Positions 6,280 to 12,661 are shown, counted from the stretch's first letter. The stretch is DNA of 23,924 bases from a virus (IMGVR_UViG_3300038485_000059:1-23924), one strand, 5' to 3'. Notes: generated by a model not told the origin, from the letters alone. Numbers and translations are program-made.

Positions 6280-6308
6280 GGGGTAGGGTTTTCATGGTTA
6301 CCTACCCC
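6280..6308 (+). terminator. Hairpin after the first operon, no U tract
   Basis: GGGGTAGG at 6280-6287 pairs with CCTACCCC at 6301-6308 around a 13-base loop, 8 bases after the VRR-NUC stop codon. No T run follows. It may be a weak or factor-assisted terminator or an mRNA 3'-end protector. An alternative pairing with GGTAGG at 6275-6280 is possible. Confidence 0.4.
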
Positions 6309-6485
6309 GTGTCCCAGTGGGCGGTGGGCATATTCAGCAAAACACCCTCAGTTAACGATCGCGGTCACGGCATTTAGTTTTGTTAATCAAGCTAGTGCCT
6401 CCTACGTGATGCGTTGCCGAGTAAGCCACGAGAAGGTTAGTCGTGTTAAGCAAACAAGTTGAACTGAATGGGTGGGAATACTTGT

Positions 6486-6503
6486 TGGTGCAAGCACGCA
6501 CCA
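6486..6503 (+). promoter_or_regulatory. Inverted repeat upstream of the 6530 gene
   Basis: TGGTGC at 6486-6491 and GCACCA at 6498-6503 are exact inverted repeats around AAGCAC, immediately before an AT-rich stretch and the ribosome binding site at 6520-6524. It could be an operator overlapping a promoter or a leader hairpin; I see no convincing -35/-10 pair. Confidence 0.35.
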
Positions 6504-6529
6504 CAATTTAAATATAAATAAGGATAAAG

Positions 6530-6826
6530 ATGATGGACATGACAGATAAAATTTTTGCAGTAGACGATGTACCGCCACATGATTTGGAAGACCACTTAAA
6601 CGAATTAGCAACAGACCATTGGGTTTTGCATAGCATAGAAAGTGTTAGCACCGCCGAAGGGACACTGTGTGGCTTTACTGTAATTGCGTATAGGGCGCAT
6701 GACTGGGAAGCCTACTTCGAAGCGAACAAGAAAAAGTGGGAAGCAGAGTTAGATGCGGAGAAAAAAGCTGAGAAGTACTGGGCAGCTAAGATGGCTGAGA
6801 ATAATGGAGGACACGCTAATGAGTAA
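6530..6826 (+). CDS. DUF4177-like small protein
   Basis: This protein has up to 98 residues. The ATG at 6533 is equally likely, because AAGGA at 6520-6524 lies 8 bases before it. Residues 20-55 (DHLNELATDHWVLHSIESVS, then FTVIAYR) match the small beta-alpha-beta pattern of DUF4177, in which a helix with LNELxxxGWxL precedes two strands. The rest (about 58-98) is a charged, Lys/Glu/Trp-rich helix, probably a coiled coil. The function of DUF4177 proteins is unknown. It is the first gene of the middle group of accessory genes, behind the non-coding gap, and overlaps the next gene by 8 bases. Confidence 0.55.
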   Translation: MMDMTDKIFAVDDVPPHDLEDHLNELATDHWVLHSIESVSTAEGTLCGFTVIAYRAHDWEAYFEANKKKWEAELDAEKKAEKYWAAKMAENNGGHANE

Positions 6827-6944
6827 CAGAGACTCTTTAGACGCAGACTTAGATAGATGGCAAGACGAGCAAGACGAGGATTACATTAACCCCGCTGATG
6901 CCGCGCGTGAACGTGCTGAGTACTTAGCTGACCAAGAAGACTGA
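6819..6944 (+). CDS. Very small acidic protein
   Basis: This 41-residue frame uses the ATG at 6819, with a strong GGAGG at 6806-6810, 8 bases upstream. A longer reading of the frame from 6753 lacks a ribosome binding site and would overlap the previous gene extensively, so I chose the later start. The product is highly acidic (many Asp and Glu) and helical, with no motif. Very acidic phage peptides sometimes mimic DNA or bind host factors, but nothing here proves that. Confidence 0.55.
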   Translation: MSNRDSLDADLDRWQDEQDEDYINPADAARERAEYLADQED

Positions 6945-6967
6945 AGCCAGTTCTCTAGGAGATGAGG

Positions 6968-7063
6968 ATGAGTAACGAAGAAATCAGAGATATGCTTAAA
7001 CTGTTTGCTCGCCAGTTAGAAATAGCAGCGGAACTTAAGCAATTAAAGAAGGAAAACAAATGA
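6968..7063 (+). CDS. 31-residue helical peptide
   Basis: The ATG at 6968 has AGGAG at 6957-6961, 6 bases upstream, and the frame ends in an ATGA overlap with the next gene. The peptide is a single predicted amphipathic helix rich in Glu, Lys and Leu. It has no recognised motif. Support is limited to the ribosome binding site, the exact coupling to the next gene and the otherwise empty interval. It may be a genuine micro-gene or a leader peptide that couples translation. Confidence 0.45.
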   Translation: MSNEEIRDMLKLFARQLEIAAELKQLKKENK

Positions 7064-7260
7064 GTGGTAAAGGAAGCAGACGTAGACCAACCCTTATCCC
7101 CGCCAAAGACTTTGGGGATAACTGGGCAAAAATCTTTGAGAAACCAAAACAGAAGGAAGAAGAGAATGTTAACAGCAGAAGTACCAAGAACGAAAATGAG
7201 CGACCCCGTAGTGAACAAGCAGACAGCCCTACAGACACAAACGGGCGGGACGCACTATAA
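7060..7260 (+). CDS. Small basic phage protein of unknown function
   Basis: This 66-residue protein starts at the ATG of an ATGA overlap, with AAGGA upstream. Its N terminus (MSGKGSRRRP, then FGDNWAKIF) resembles a short conserved phage protein I have seen in replication neighbourhoods, whose function is unknown. The C-terminal third is Ser/Asn/Glu-rich and low in structure. That third overlaps the start of the DUF3310 gene in another frame by up to 95 bases, which may explain its odd composition. It is soluble and basic at the N terminus, so nucleic acid binding is conceivable. Confidence 0.6.
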   Translation: MSGKGSRRRPTLIPAKDFGDNWAKIFEKPKQKEEENVNSRSTKNENERPRSEQADSPTDTNGRDAL

Positions 7261-7432
7261 GAACATGGCTATTCAACCTGCCGAGTACGCAGAGAAGAAC
7301 GGCTTGTCTTTGTTGGAAGGTAACGTAGTGAAATACATAACTAGGTGGAAGTTGAAGGGGCAACCCTTGTCAGACTTAGAGAAAGCTAAGCACTGCATCG
7401 ACCTGCTAATCGAGATACACAACGTCAAATGA
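7166..7432 (+). CDS. DUF3310 protein
   Basis: This protein has 88 residues from the ATG at 7166, which has AAGGA at 7153-7157; the ATG at 7196 is an alternative. The DUF3310 signature is clear: GGTHY at 27-31, the IQPAEY turn at 36-41, EGNVVKYITRWK at 51-62 and DLEKAKH at 70-76. DUF3310 proteins are widespread in phages and have been labelled nucleotide kinase-like, but their activity is not established. The compact helical domain occupies nearly the whole protein, so it looks complete. The gene overlaps both neighbours: the upstream gene out of frame and the downstream gene by an ATGA. Confidence 0.85.
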   Translation: MLTAEVPRTKMSDPVVNKQTALQTQTGGTHYKNMAIQPAEYAEKNGLSLLEGNVVKYITRWKLKGQPLSDLEKAKHCIDLLIEIHNVK

Positions 7433-7557
7433 AAATAACTATAGAAGTAGATGGCGCTGATGCCGAAGAACTTGTTGCCCTAGTACAACGTGCAGCAGAG
7501 GCGGTGGAAAAACTAGAAGCCATACTCGAGGAGTTCGAAGATGCTGATAAAGTGTAA
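7429..7557 (+). CDS. 42-residue acidic peptide
   Basis: This frame starts in the ATGA overlap with the DUF3310 stop and ends 17 bases inside the next gene. The product has a short beta-like start (MKITIEVDG) and a long Glu/Ala-rich helix that could dimerise as a coiled coil. The family is not recognised. It carries no strong Shine-Dalgarno of its own, so translation would depend on coupling to the DUF3310 gene. The GAGGAG near its end is the ribosome binding site of the following gene. Confidence 0.5.
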   Translation: MKITIEVDGADAEELVALVQRAAEAVEKLEAILEEFEDADKV

Positions 7558-8056
7558 TGCCGCCGATCACCTGCACCTAATAAAAGATGATCCTGTACGC
7601 CCCGACTTGTTTGAAGGGAACATAAAAAGGTTTGAAGACCCGTTCCATGTTTACGCAGAAGTGAATGATGAGACGGGTGAGATAGCCGCAGTTGTTTGTG
7701 TAATAGTTTGCAAGTTTGTTCCGCAAGATGAGTTACAGATACAAGCAGTTGCCGAGGGGCGACTTACCGAGATAGAAGAAAAACTTGAGGAGCGGGAGAA
7801 AATATATGGGGAGTTGGGCACCGTGCTGTGCCCTTACTCAATCTGGTCTTACCAACGCGGACATGGTAGAAAGTTAATTAATAATCTATTGGAAGCTGCG
7901 GCGGTAATACACCCAGAAGTAGATGCAGTAATAACTATGTCGCCACACACCGCTACCGCTATGAAGTTCCACTTGGACAACGGCGCAGATATATTTGGTA
8001 CGAACGCAGAGTGTGTTAACTACGAGTACGAGGTGCCTGATGTCATACTTCACTGA
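7541..8056 (+). CDS. GNAT-like acetyltransferase (probable)
   Basis: This 171-residue protein starts at an ATG with GAGGAG upstream. The N-terminal half has strands (HVYAEVNDETGEIAAVVCVIV) interrupted by a charged helix at about 65-90. The segment SYQRGHGRKLINNLLEAA at about 104-121 resembles the acetyl-CoA pyrophosphate-binding loop and following helix of GNAT enzymes (R-G-x-G-x-x-L). The stretch TMSPHTATAMKFHLDNGAD near 132-150 resembles the GNAT end motif, in which a helix with FHLxNGA is common. The first Arg/Gln of the loop consensus is replaced by Tyr, so activity is uncertain. Possible substrates are host or phage proteins or small molecules; none can be inferred. It sits among small accessory genes. 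Confidence 0.55.
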   Translation: MLIKCNAADHLHLIKDDPVRPDLFEGNIKRFEDPFHVYAEVNDETGEIAAVVCVIVCKFVPQDELQIQAVAEGRLTEIEEKLEEREKIYGELGTVLCPYSIWSYQRGHGRKLINNLLEAAAVIHPEVDAVITMSPHTATAMKFHLDNGADIFGTNAECVNYEYEVPDVILH

Positions 8057-8237
8057 CCCTATGGCTGCGATAGAAGAAGCAGAGTACATAGCAAAAGAAG
8101 AGAAGCGCACTATGTGTGTGGTGGAAGTTGAACCTAATATGATTGTGGTTGTACCAAAAAAAGCCGCTGTAGATATGGGCGGCATAATATTAGAAACCTG
8201 CGTACCTTTTGAAGAGAACCACAACATATACGACTAA
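8040..8237 (+). CDS. Small protein of unknown function
   Basis: This protein has 65 residues from the ATG at 8040, preceded by GAGGTG, and overlaps the GNAT-like gene by 17 bases. A start further upstream in the frame would lie deep within that gene and lacks a ribosome binding site. A short helix (AAIEEAEYIAKEE) precedes strands (CVVEVEPNMIVVVPKK). The product is compact, acidic and soluble, with no motif I recognise. Confidence 0.5.
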   Translation: MSYFTDPMAAIEEAEYIAKEEKRTMCVVEVEPNMIVVVPKKAAVDMGGIILETCVPFEENHNIYD

Positions 8238-8242
8238 AGGAA

Positions 8243-8428
8243 ATGATGATGTTTGTAATAGATAGCTATGGTATAAAACCACCCCGCCGTCTTTCGGCTA
8301 AAGAAAGAGCGGCTAACCAAGAAAGCATTAGAATGATTAAGCGTAGATGGAATACGTTCGATGATGAAACACGTATGCGTGCGACGAAAACAATACGTTG
8401 TTTAGAAACCCAAGGGTTTTTCAGATGA
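8243..8428 (+). CDS. Small basic protein, unknown
   Basis: This protein has up to 61 residues. Three tandem ATG codons at 8243, 8246 and 8249 follow AAAGG at 8236-8240, and the last has the best spacing. The product is basic, with an Arg/Lys-rich helical middle (RLSAKERAANQESIRMIKRR) suggestive of nucleic acid binding. The family is unknown. It ends in an ATGA overlap with the cell wall hydrolase gene, so the two are probably translationally coupled. Confidence 0.5.
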   Translation: MMMFVIDSYGIKPPRRLSAKERAANQESIRMIKRRWNTFDDETRMRATKTIRCLETQGFFR

Positions 8429-8832
8429 TTACCCCTGCGATGATGTGCGTTGCTATGGCAGTGTACTTTGAAGCAAGGGGTGAACCGACAGCAGGACAGA
8501 TTGCTGTAGCTCATGTAATACAAAACAGAATCGAAGACCCACGTTACCCAGACAATGCGTGTGACGTGGTTAAGCAGGGGTACTACTGGAACGGTGTACC
8601 TATAAGAAACAAGTGCCAGTTTAGTTTTTATTGTGACGGTAAGTCGGACGACCCGAAGAACAAACAGGCATGGTTTAACTCGTTGTACATTGCGCACTTA
8701 AGTGGGTTCGTACCGGATACTACACAAGGCGCGACCCACTACCATAGTACAGAGGTGTTTCCACAGTGGGCATACAACGCCGAGATAACTACTAAGATTA
8801 ACAAACATATTTTTTACACAGGTATTAACTAG
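8425..8832 (+). CDS. SleB-type cell wall hydrolase (endolysin candidate)
   Basis: This protein has 135 residues from the ATG at 8425, coupled to the upstream stop (ATGA). It matches the Hydrolase_2/SleB family along its whole length: YFEARGE at 14-20 with the likely catalytic E16, GQIAVAHVIQNRI at about 24-36, the CQFSFYCDG segment in the middle, AWFNSLYIA, ATHYHS, and a C-terminal IFYTG. Family members cleave the glycan strand of peptidoglycan. No signal peptide is convincing; the N-terminal hydrophobic stretch carries the catalytic motif. As a phage protein it is a plausible endolysin for release, but it lies within early and replication genes rather than next to a holin, so it may serve another step. 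Confidence 0.85.
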   Translation: MITPAMMCVAMAVYFEARGEPTAGQIAVAHVIQNRIEDPRYPDNACDVVKQGYYWNGVPIRNKCQFSFYCDGKSDDPKNKQAWFNSLYIAHLSGFVPDTTQGATHYHSTEVFPQWAYNAEITTKINKHIFYTGIN

Positions 8833-9080
8833 TGACTACAACAAAGATAGATCGGCCCACGCTAAACGAAAAAGAAAAACACAGTGCGAAGTTGGCACAA
8901 CAAGTAGCAGAGTATCTAGCCCAAGGGGGTACGATAACTAGATGTCCTGATCGTGCGTTTACAAAAACCGAAGGCCCCAAGAAAAAATTTGCCGGTAGTC
9001 AGTTTGATTCTTTAACTGACCCAACCAACCGAGACGTAGGGGCATACCGGCCTACAAAAAACAAAGGTGGTAGTGAGTAA
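8832..9080 (+). CDS. Small protein of unknown function (GTG start)
   Basis: This 82-residue frame starts at a GTG whose first base is the last base of the hydrolase stop codon. AGG upstream is a weak ribosome binding site, so coupling is likely. The product is hydrophilic and basic: an N-terminal helix (EKEKHSAKLAQQVAEYLAQGG) is followed by a disordered Lys/Gly-rich tail. It has no membrane segment or lipobox, so it is not an obvious holin or spanin. The family is not recognised. Confidence 0.5.
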   Translation: MTTTKIDRPTLNEKEKHSAKLAQQVAEYLAQGGTITRCPDRAFTKTEGPKKKFAGSQFDSLTDPTNRDVGAYRPTKNKGGSE

Positions 9081-9157
9081 TGACCAATATATGGCGCATA
9101 AAAGTGTGTAAAAAGCATCTTACAAGGCGCATTAAAGTGGAAAAGCAACATGTATGA
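9080..9157 (+). CDS. Possible 25-residue basic peptide
   Basis: An ATG overlapping the previous TAA opens a frame of 25 residues that ends 8 bases inside the SNase gene. The product would be very basic. It lacks a good ribosome binding site and spans a direct repeat (9093-9106 and 9126-9139), so the interval may be regulatory rather than coding. Listed as a weak candidate. Confidence 0.2.
   Translation: MTNIWRIKVCKKHLTRRIKVEKQHV
9093..9139 (+). repeat. 14-bp near-perfect direct repeat
   Basis: GGCGCATAAAAGTG at 9093-9106 and GGCGCATTAAAGTG at 9126-9139 differ at one base and start 33 bases apart, in the short gap before the SNase and polymerase genes. Three helical turns of spacing suits a pair of sites bound on one face of the DNA. 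They may be protein-binding sites ahead of the replication genes. Confidence 0.4.
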
Positions 9158-9557
9158 ATACAATTGCAAGATTGTGAGAGTCGTAGATGGAGACACAGTA
9201 GATGTGGATATTGACCTTGGCTTTGATACTTGGAAGTGCGGTGAGCGCATACGTCTTTATGGTGTTGATACTCCAGAGTGCCGCACAAGAGATGCAGAAG
9301 AGAAAGCTGCCGGACTCGTGGCAAAGAAGTTTGTCGAGGACGCACTGCACGTCGGAGGAACGTACACCCTAACTACCCGAGAGAAGGGTAAGTTCGGGCG
9401 CTACTTGGGAGTCATCATGTTAAGCGACAGGACTTCAGTAAATGCCGCACTAGTAAGTGAGAACTTAGCAGTACCGTACCACGGGCAAAGCAAGCAAGAA
9501 ATAGAAGACGCACACGCAGCGAACTATGAAATTCTAAAAGATAGGGGATTGATATAA
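9150..9557 (+). CDS. Staphylococcal-nuclease-like thermonuclease
   Basis: This 135-residue protein covers a complete SNase domain (OB fold). VVDGDTVDVDID at 11-22 holds the calcium-binding aspartates. RIRLYGVDTPE at 33-43 supplies R35, D40 and E43, and GRYLG supplies R84, matching the catalytic Arg-Asp-Glu-Arg set of the family. These enzymes cleave DNA and RNA using Ca2+. There is no signal peptide, so it would act inside the cell, for example in host DNA breakdown or nucleotide scavenging. The ATG is preceded by a purine-rich stretch without a perfect Shine-Dalgarno. The polymerase gene starts 1 base after its stop. Confidence 0.9.
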   Translation: MYEYNCKIVRVVDGDTVDVDIDLGFDTWKCGERIRLYGVDTPECRTRDAEEKAAGLVAKKFVEDALHVGGTYTLTTREKGKFGRYLGVIMLSDRTSVNAALVSENLAVPYHGQSKQEIEDAHAANYEILKDRGLI

Positions 9558-9558
9558 A

Positions 9559-11421
9559 GTGAATATAATAACGGTAGACTTCGAGACGTACTACGACAAG
9601 GCGTTTTCTCTTAGTAAGCTAACAACCGAGCAGTACGTGCGAAGCCCCGAGTTTGAGGTCATAGGACTTGCGGTTAAAGTTAACAGTGGTGAAACAGATT
9701 GGATAAGTGGGCCATTCGATGCGGTTAAAAAATACTTACACGCTAACTACGATTGGGAAGGTTCTGCTGTCCTTGCCCATAACACTATGTTTGATGGCGC
9801 TATTCTTAGTTGGCTGTTTGATATTCACCCTAAGCTATGGCTTGATACGCTGTGTATGGGCCGCGCGTTACATGGTACGGAAGTTGGTGGTTCGCTTAAG
9901 TACTTGGCTGACATGTATGAGATCGGCGAGAAAGGTAACGAAGTCTTAAACGCATTAGGTAAGCACCGCGCAGATTTTACTGAAGAAGAACTAGAACGGT
10001 ACGGTGACTACTGCATACAAGACGTTGAGCTTACCTATCAGTTGTTTGAGATATTCCTAAAAGTATTCCCGAAGAAAGAACTTAAAGTAATCGACATGAC
10101 GCTGCGTATGTTCACCGAGCCTAAGTTGGAGTTGGACGTAGGTAGGCTAGAAGATCACTTGGATACGCTGCAAGAACAAAAAGAAAAACTACTCGAAGAG
10201 TGTGGCATCGAGAAAGAAGAGCTGATGTCCAACCCTAAGTTCGCTAAGGCACTTGAGTCGCTGGGCGTTACCCCGCCAATGAAAACAAGTCTACGTACGG
10301 GTAAGGAAGCCTTTGCTTTTGCTAAGAGCGACGAGGGATTTAAAGCCCTACAGGAACATGAGGACGCGCGAGTACAAGCCCTAGTAGCTGCACGAATAGG
10401 TTTGAAGAGCACACTAGAAGAGACACGCACCGAGCGGTTTATCGACATTGGTATACGCGGGACAATGCCCGTACCGATTCGGTACTACGCTGCACACACA
10501 GGAAGGTGGGGCGGTTCCGACAAGATAAACCTACAAAACCTACCATCACGCGGTCCGAACGGCAAGGTATTGAAATCATGTATTTGCGCCCCCGAAGGCC
10601 ACACCCTGATCGAAGCTGACTCTGCGCAGATAGAGGCCCGGGTGTTAGCTTGGTTAGCAGGACAAGTTGATCTAGTTATAGCGTTCGAGAATGGTGAAGA
10701 CGTATACAAGAAGATGGCGGCTACTATCTATAATAAGAAGGTAGACGAGATAGACAGCTCACAACGCTTCATCGGTAAGACTACTATTCTAGGTGCGGGC
10801 TACGGTATGGGTGCCGCTAAGTTCCGCGACCAGTTAAAGGGTATGGGCGTCGAGGTAGACGAGGAGGAATGTAAGCGCATCATACGGGTGTACCGCAGTG
10901 CCAATGCTTCTATCTCTCAGTTGTGGCGTGATGCGCAGAACGCTTTGATGGGTATGTACCAAGGCGAACGCTACGGCATAGGTAAAGGGGGCGTACTAAA
11001 AACACTACCAGAAGTTAATGGCATACGTCTGCCGTCGGGACTCATCATGCGCTACGGTGACCTCAAAGCCGAAGAAGGTGAGATGGGGGTTCAGTTTTCG
11101 TACAAGACCCGTAGAGGGTGGATAAATATCTATGGCGGTAAGGTTATAGAGAACGTATGCCAAGGCATCGCCCGCTGTATTATGTCGGATCAAATGTTAA
11201 TGATTTCAAAGCGGTACCCTATACTTCTTACTGTCCATGACTCTGTGGTATGCTGTGTTCCAGATAGCGAAGTTGATGAGGCTGCGGCCTATGTTGACTT
11301 ATGTATGCGACACACACCCGATTGGGCAAAGGGCCTTCCGGTGCGTGGTGACGTGGAAACTGGAAAGAACTACGGAGAATGTACGGAATGGGTAAACCCA
11401 CATGGTCTTTCAGCAGCATAA
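9559..11421 (+). CDS. Family A DNA polymerase with 3'-5' exonuclease
   Basis: This 620-residue protein has a GTG start directly after the SNase stop. The N-terminal exonuclease shows VDFET (D7, E9), DTL near residue 95 and a YGDYCIQD segment near 147-154. The polymerase domain shows motif A EADSAQIEAR with D354, motif B RFIGKTTILGAGYG at 403-416 with R403, K407 and Y415, and motif C TVHDS with H560 and D561. Length and domains fit phage replicative PolA proteins that lack the 5'-3' exonuclease. The residue aligning with E. coli Phe762 is L411 (codon 10789-10791), the Leu762 variant noted as common in marine virus polymerases and associated with slower or temperate lifestyles. It would copy the phage genome with the primase-helicase and SSB-like protein encoded downstream. 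Confidence 0.95.
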   Translation: MNIITVDFETYYDKAFSLSKLTTEQYVRSPEFEVIGLAVKVNSGETDWISGPFDAVKKYLHANYDWEGSAVLAHNTMFDGAILSWLFDIHPKLWLDTLCMGRALHGTEVGGSLKYLADMYEIGEKGNEVLNALGKHRADFTEEELERYGDYCIQDVELTYQLFEIFLKVFPKKELKVIDMTLRMFTEPKLELDVGRLEDHLDTLQEQKEKLLEECGIEKEELMSNPKFAKALESLGVTPPMKTSLRTGKEAFAFAKSDEGFKALQEHEDARVQALVAARIGLKSTLEETRTERFIDIGIRGTMPVPIRYYAAHTGRWGGSDKINLQNLPSRGPNGKVLKSCICAPEGHTLIEADSAQIEARVLAWLAGQVDLVIAFENGEDVYKKMAATIYNKKVDEIDSSQRFIGKTTILGAGYGMGAAKFRDQLKGMGVEVDEEECKRIIRVYRSANASISQLWRDAQNALMGMYQGERYGIGKGGVLKTLPEVNGIRLPSGLIMRYGDLKAEEGEMGVQFSYKTRRGWINIYGGKVIENVCQGIARCIMSDQMLMISKRYPILLTVHDSVVCCVPDSEVDEAAAYVDLCMRHTPDWAKGLPVRGDVETGKNYGECTEWVNPHGLSAA

Positions 11422-12065
11422 AAACTTTCGATCAATGCCCTAAGAAGTACTACCACACCAAGGTACTTAAAGACTATAAAGAAGACTTCAACACCGAAGC
11501 CATACTGTACGGTAACGAGTTCCATGAAGCTGCGGAACTATACGTTAGAGGCGATGTTGAGACGCTAGACCCAAGGTTTGATTACGCGTTATCTGCGTTA
11601 GACAAACTTAAAAATATGAAAGGTGAGAAGCTCTGTGAGTACAAGATGGGCCTTACCGAGAACCTTGAACCCTGCGGTTTCTTTGATAAAGACGTATGGT
11701 TTAGGGGTGTCTCTGACCTTACGATATTAGATAGAGAAGCCGGTGTAGCTAAGATATTCGACTACAAGACCGGTAAGTCTGCGAAGTATGCGGACAAGGG
11801 ACAGCTTGAGTTGATGGCGCTAGCTACGTTCAAGCACTTCCCAGAAGTAAAGGTAGTAAAGAGTGGCTTACTATTTGTAGTGTGTAACGCGTTTATCAAA
11901 GAGACGTACACTATTGAGAACGAGCCTGCCCTTTGGGAAAAGTGGTTAGGTGAATACGGTAAGCTAGAGAAAGCGTTTGAGGTAGATACTTGGAACGCAA
12001 GGCCAACGGGGCTTTGCCGCGCATGGTGCGTGGTACTGGAGTGCCCACATAACGGGAAGAGATAA
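11379..12065 (+). CDS. PD-(D/E)XK nuclease, Cas4/RecB-like, with Fe-S cysteines
   Basis: This protein has 228 residues from the ATG at 11379; the ATG at 11388, which has GGAG at 11374-11377, is a likely alternative. It overlaps the polymerase end by 43 bases. The motifs follow the RecB/Cas4 nuclease order: WSFSSIKTFDQCPKKYYH at 9-26, H49 in the helix NEFHEAAE, D113 in FRGVSD and D128-x-K130 in FDYKTGK. C20 together with C213, C217 and C222 form the N-terminal-one plus C-terminal-three cysteine set that holds a 4Fe-4S cluster in Cas4 and AddB proteins. Such phage enzymes are exonucleases linked to recombination and DNA end processing. No CRISPR array or other Cas gene is present, so it should not be called a CRISPR component. 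Confidence 0.88.
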   Translation: MYGMGKPTWSFSSIKTFDQCPKKYYHTKVLKDYKEDFNTEAILYGNEFHEAAELYVRGDVETLDPRFDYALSALDKLKNMKGEKLCEYKMGLTENLEPCGFFDKDVWFRGVSDLTILDREAGVAKIFDYKTGKSAKYADKGQLELMALATFKHFPEVKVVKSGLLFVVCNAFIKETYTIENEPALWEKWLGEYGKLEKAFEVDTWNARPTGLCRAWCVVLECPHNGKR

Positions 12066-12078
12066 TAGGAGAAAAGTA

Positions 12079-12390
12079 ATGACGGAATACACATTTAGCG
12101 ACACCCCTGTCTATAAGCTACATCGTACAGACGCTCCTGAGACTAGCATAGACGCAGCAGAAGAAGTTTCTAGCGGGAAAATGCTAGCCTTGGTTTATAG
12201 CGAAGTTGTCAAAGCGGGGGATCGGGGCATCACCACAAAAGAAATACGCGCTATTTATCCCCATCTCCCTTATAGCAGCATTACCGCTAGGCCCGCTCAA
12301 CTTGAATCAGATGGTAAGATATATTATCTAGGGGACAAACGTGATAAATGCCGTGTAATTCGCCTTAAGGAGAAACACTATGCCTTATAA
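12079..12390 (+). CDS. Winged-helix DNA-binding protein (probable)
   Basis: This 103-residue protein starts at an ATG with AGGAG upstream. Residues about 22-100 follow a winged-helix order: a helix (SIDAAEEVSSGKMLALVYSE), a second helix after GITTKEI, a recognition helix in LPYSSITARPAQLESDG and a wing KIYYLGDKRDKCRVIRL. Similar proteins in phages decide between alternative DNA sites or serve as transcription or replication regulators. The TSxDAA-type N-terminal helix is frequent in such phage proteins. Target unknown. The end of the gene overlaps the next by 11 bases. Confidence 0.65.
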   Translation: MTEYTFSDTPVYKLHRTDAPETSIDAAEEVSSGKMLALVYSEVVKAGDRGITTKEIRAIYPHLPYSSITARPAQLESDGKIYYLGDKRDKCRVIRLKEKHYAL

Positions 12391-12649
12391 GAACCCAAAA
12401 GATAGACCGAAGCAAAAGAACAAGCCCGTAGGTAGTCCTGAGTTTGAAGCTCGAATGGAACGCCAACGCGCTAGACGTAAGATGGATAAAGAAGGTAAGG
12501 ACGAAAACAAGAACGGTAAGGCCGACAAGCGTGAAGGCAAAGACGTTAGTCATAAGAAAGCGCTAAGCAAAGGCGGTAGTAACAAGGACGGCGTGACTGT
12601 AGAGAGCCGTAGCAAGAACCGCGCTAGAAATTATAAAAAGAAAAAATAA
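12380..12649 (+). CDS. Highly basic HNH-like protein
   Basis: This 89-residue protein starts at an ATG with AAGGAG upstream. It is extremely rich in Lys and Arg. The segment GKDVSHKKALSKGGSNKDGVTVESRSKNRARNY (about residues 53-85) resembles the core of HNH endonucleases (DxxHxxPLSxGGSNxxxNxxxxxxxxN) but lacks the last conserved histidine and has Ser-His in place of a paired His, so catalysis is doubtful. A DNA-binding structural role or a degenerate nuclease are both possible. Similar short phage proteins are of unknown function. Confidence 0.55.
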   Translation: MPYKNPKDRPKQKNKPVGSPEFEARMERQRARRKMDKEGKDENKNGKADKREGKDVSHKKALSKGGSNKDGVTVESRSKNRARNYKKKK

Positions 12650-12661
12650 CTACAAACGAGG

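Larger units (their letters stand above)
6272..6529. other. Non-coding gap with two hairpins
   Basis: These 258 bases contain no credible gene on either strand; a minus-strand frame reaching into it shadows the next gene. They hold a hairpin right after the VRR-NUC stop (6280-6308), a second inverted repeat (6486-6503) and an AT-rich stretch TTTAAATATAAATAAGG before the next start. I looked for tRNA features and found none. This is the longest gene-free stretch in the window and the likely place for a promoter, a small RNA or both. Confidence 0.6.

Noticed and set aside
6272-6529. tRNA or other structured RNA gene
   Set aside because: No acceptor stem, T-loop consensus or anticodon arm could be found; only two simple hairpins are seen.
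8398-8424. Upstream TTG start for the cell wall hydrolase
   Set aside because: It would overlap the previous gene more deeply and has no ribosome binding site; the ATG at 8425 gives the usual ATGA coupling.
11379-12065. CRISPR-Cas component because of similarity to Cas4
   Set aside because: There is no repeat-spacer array and no other Cas gene; this nuclease type is common in phages.
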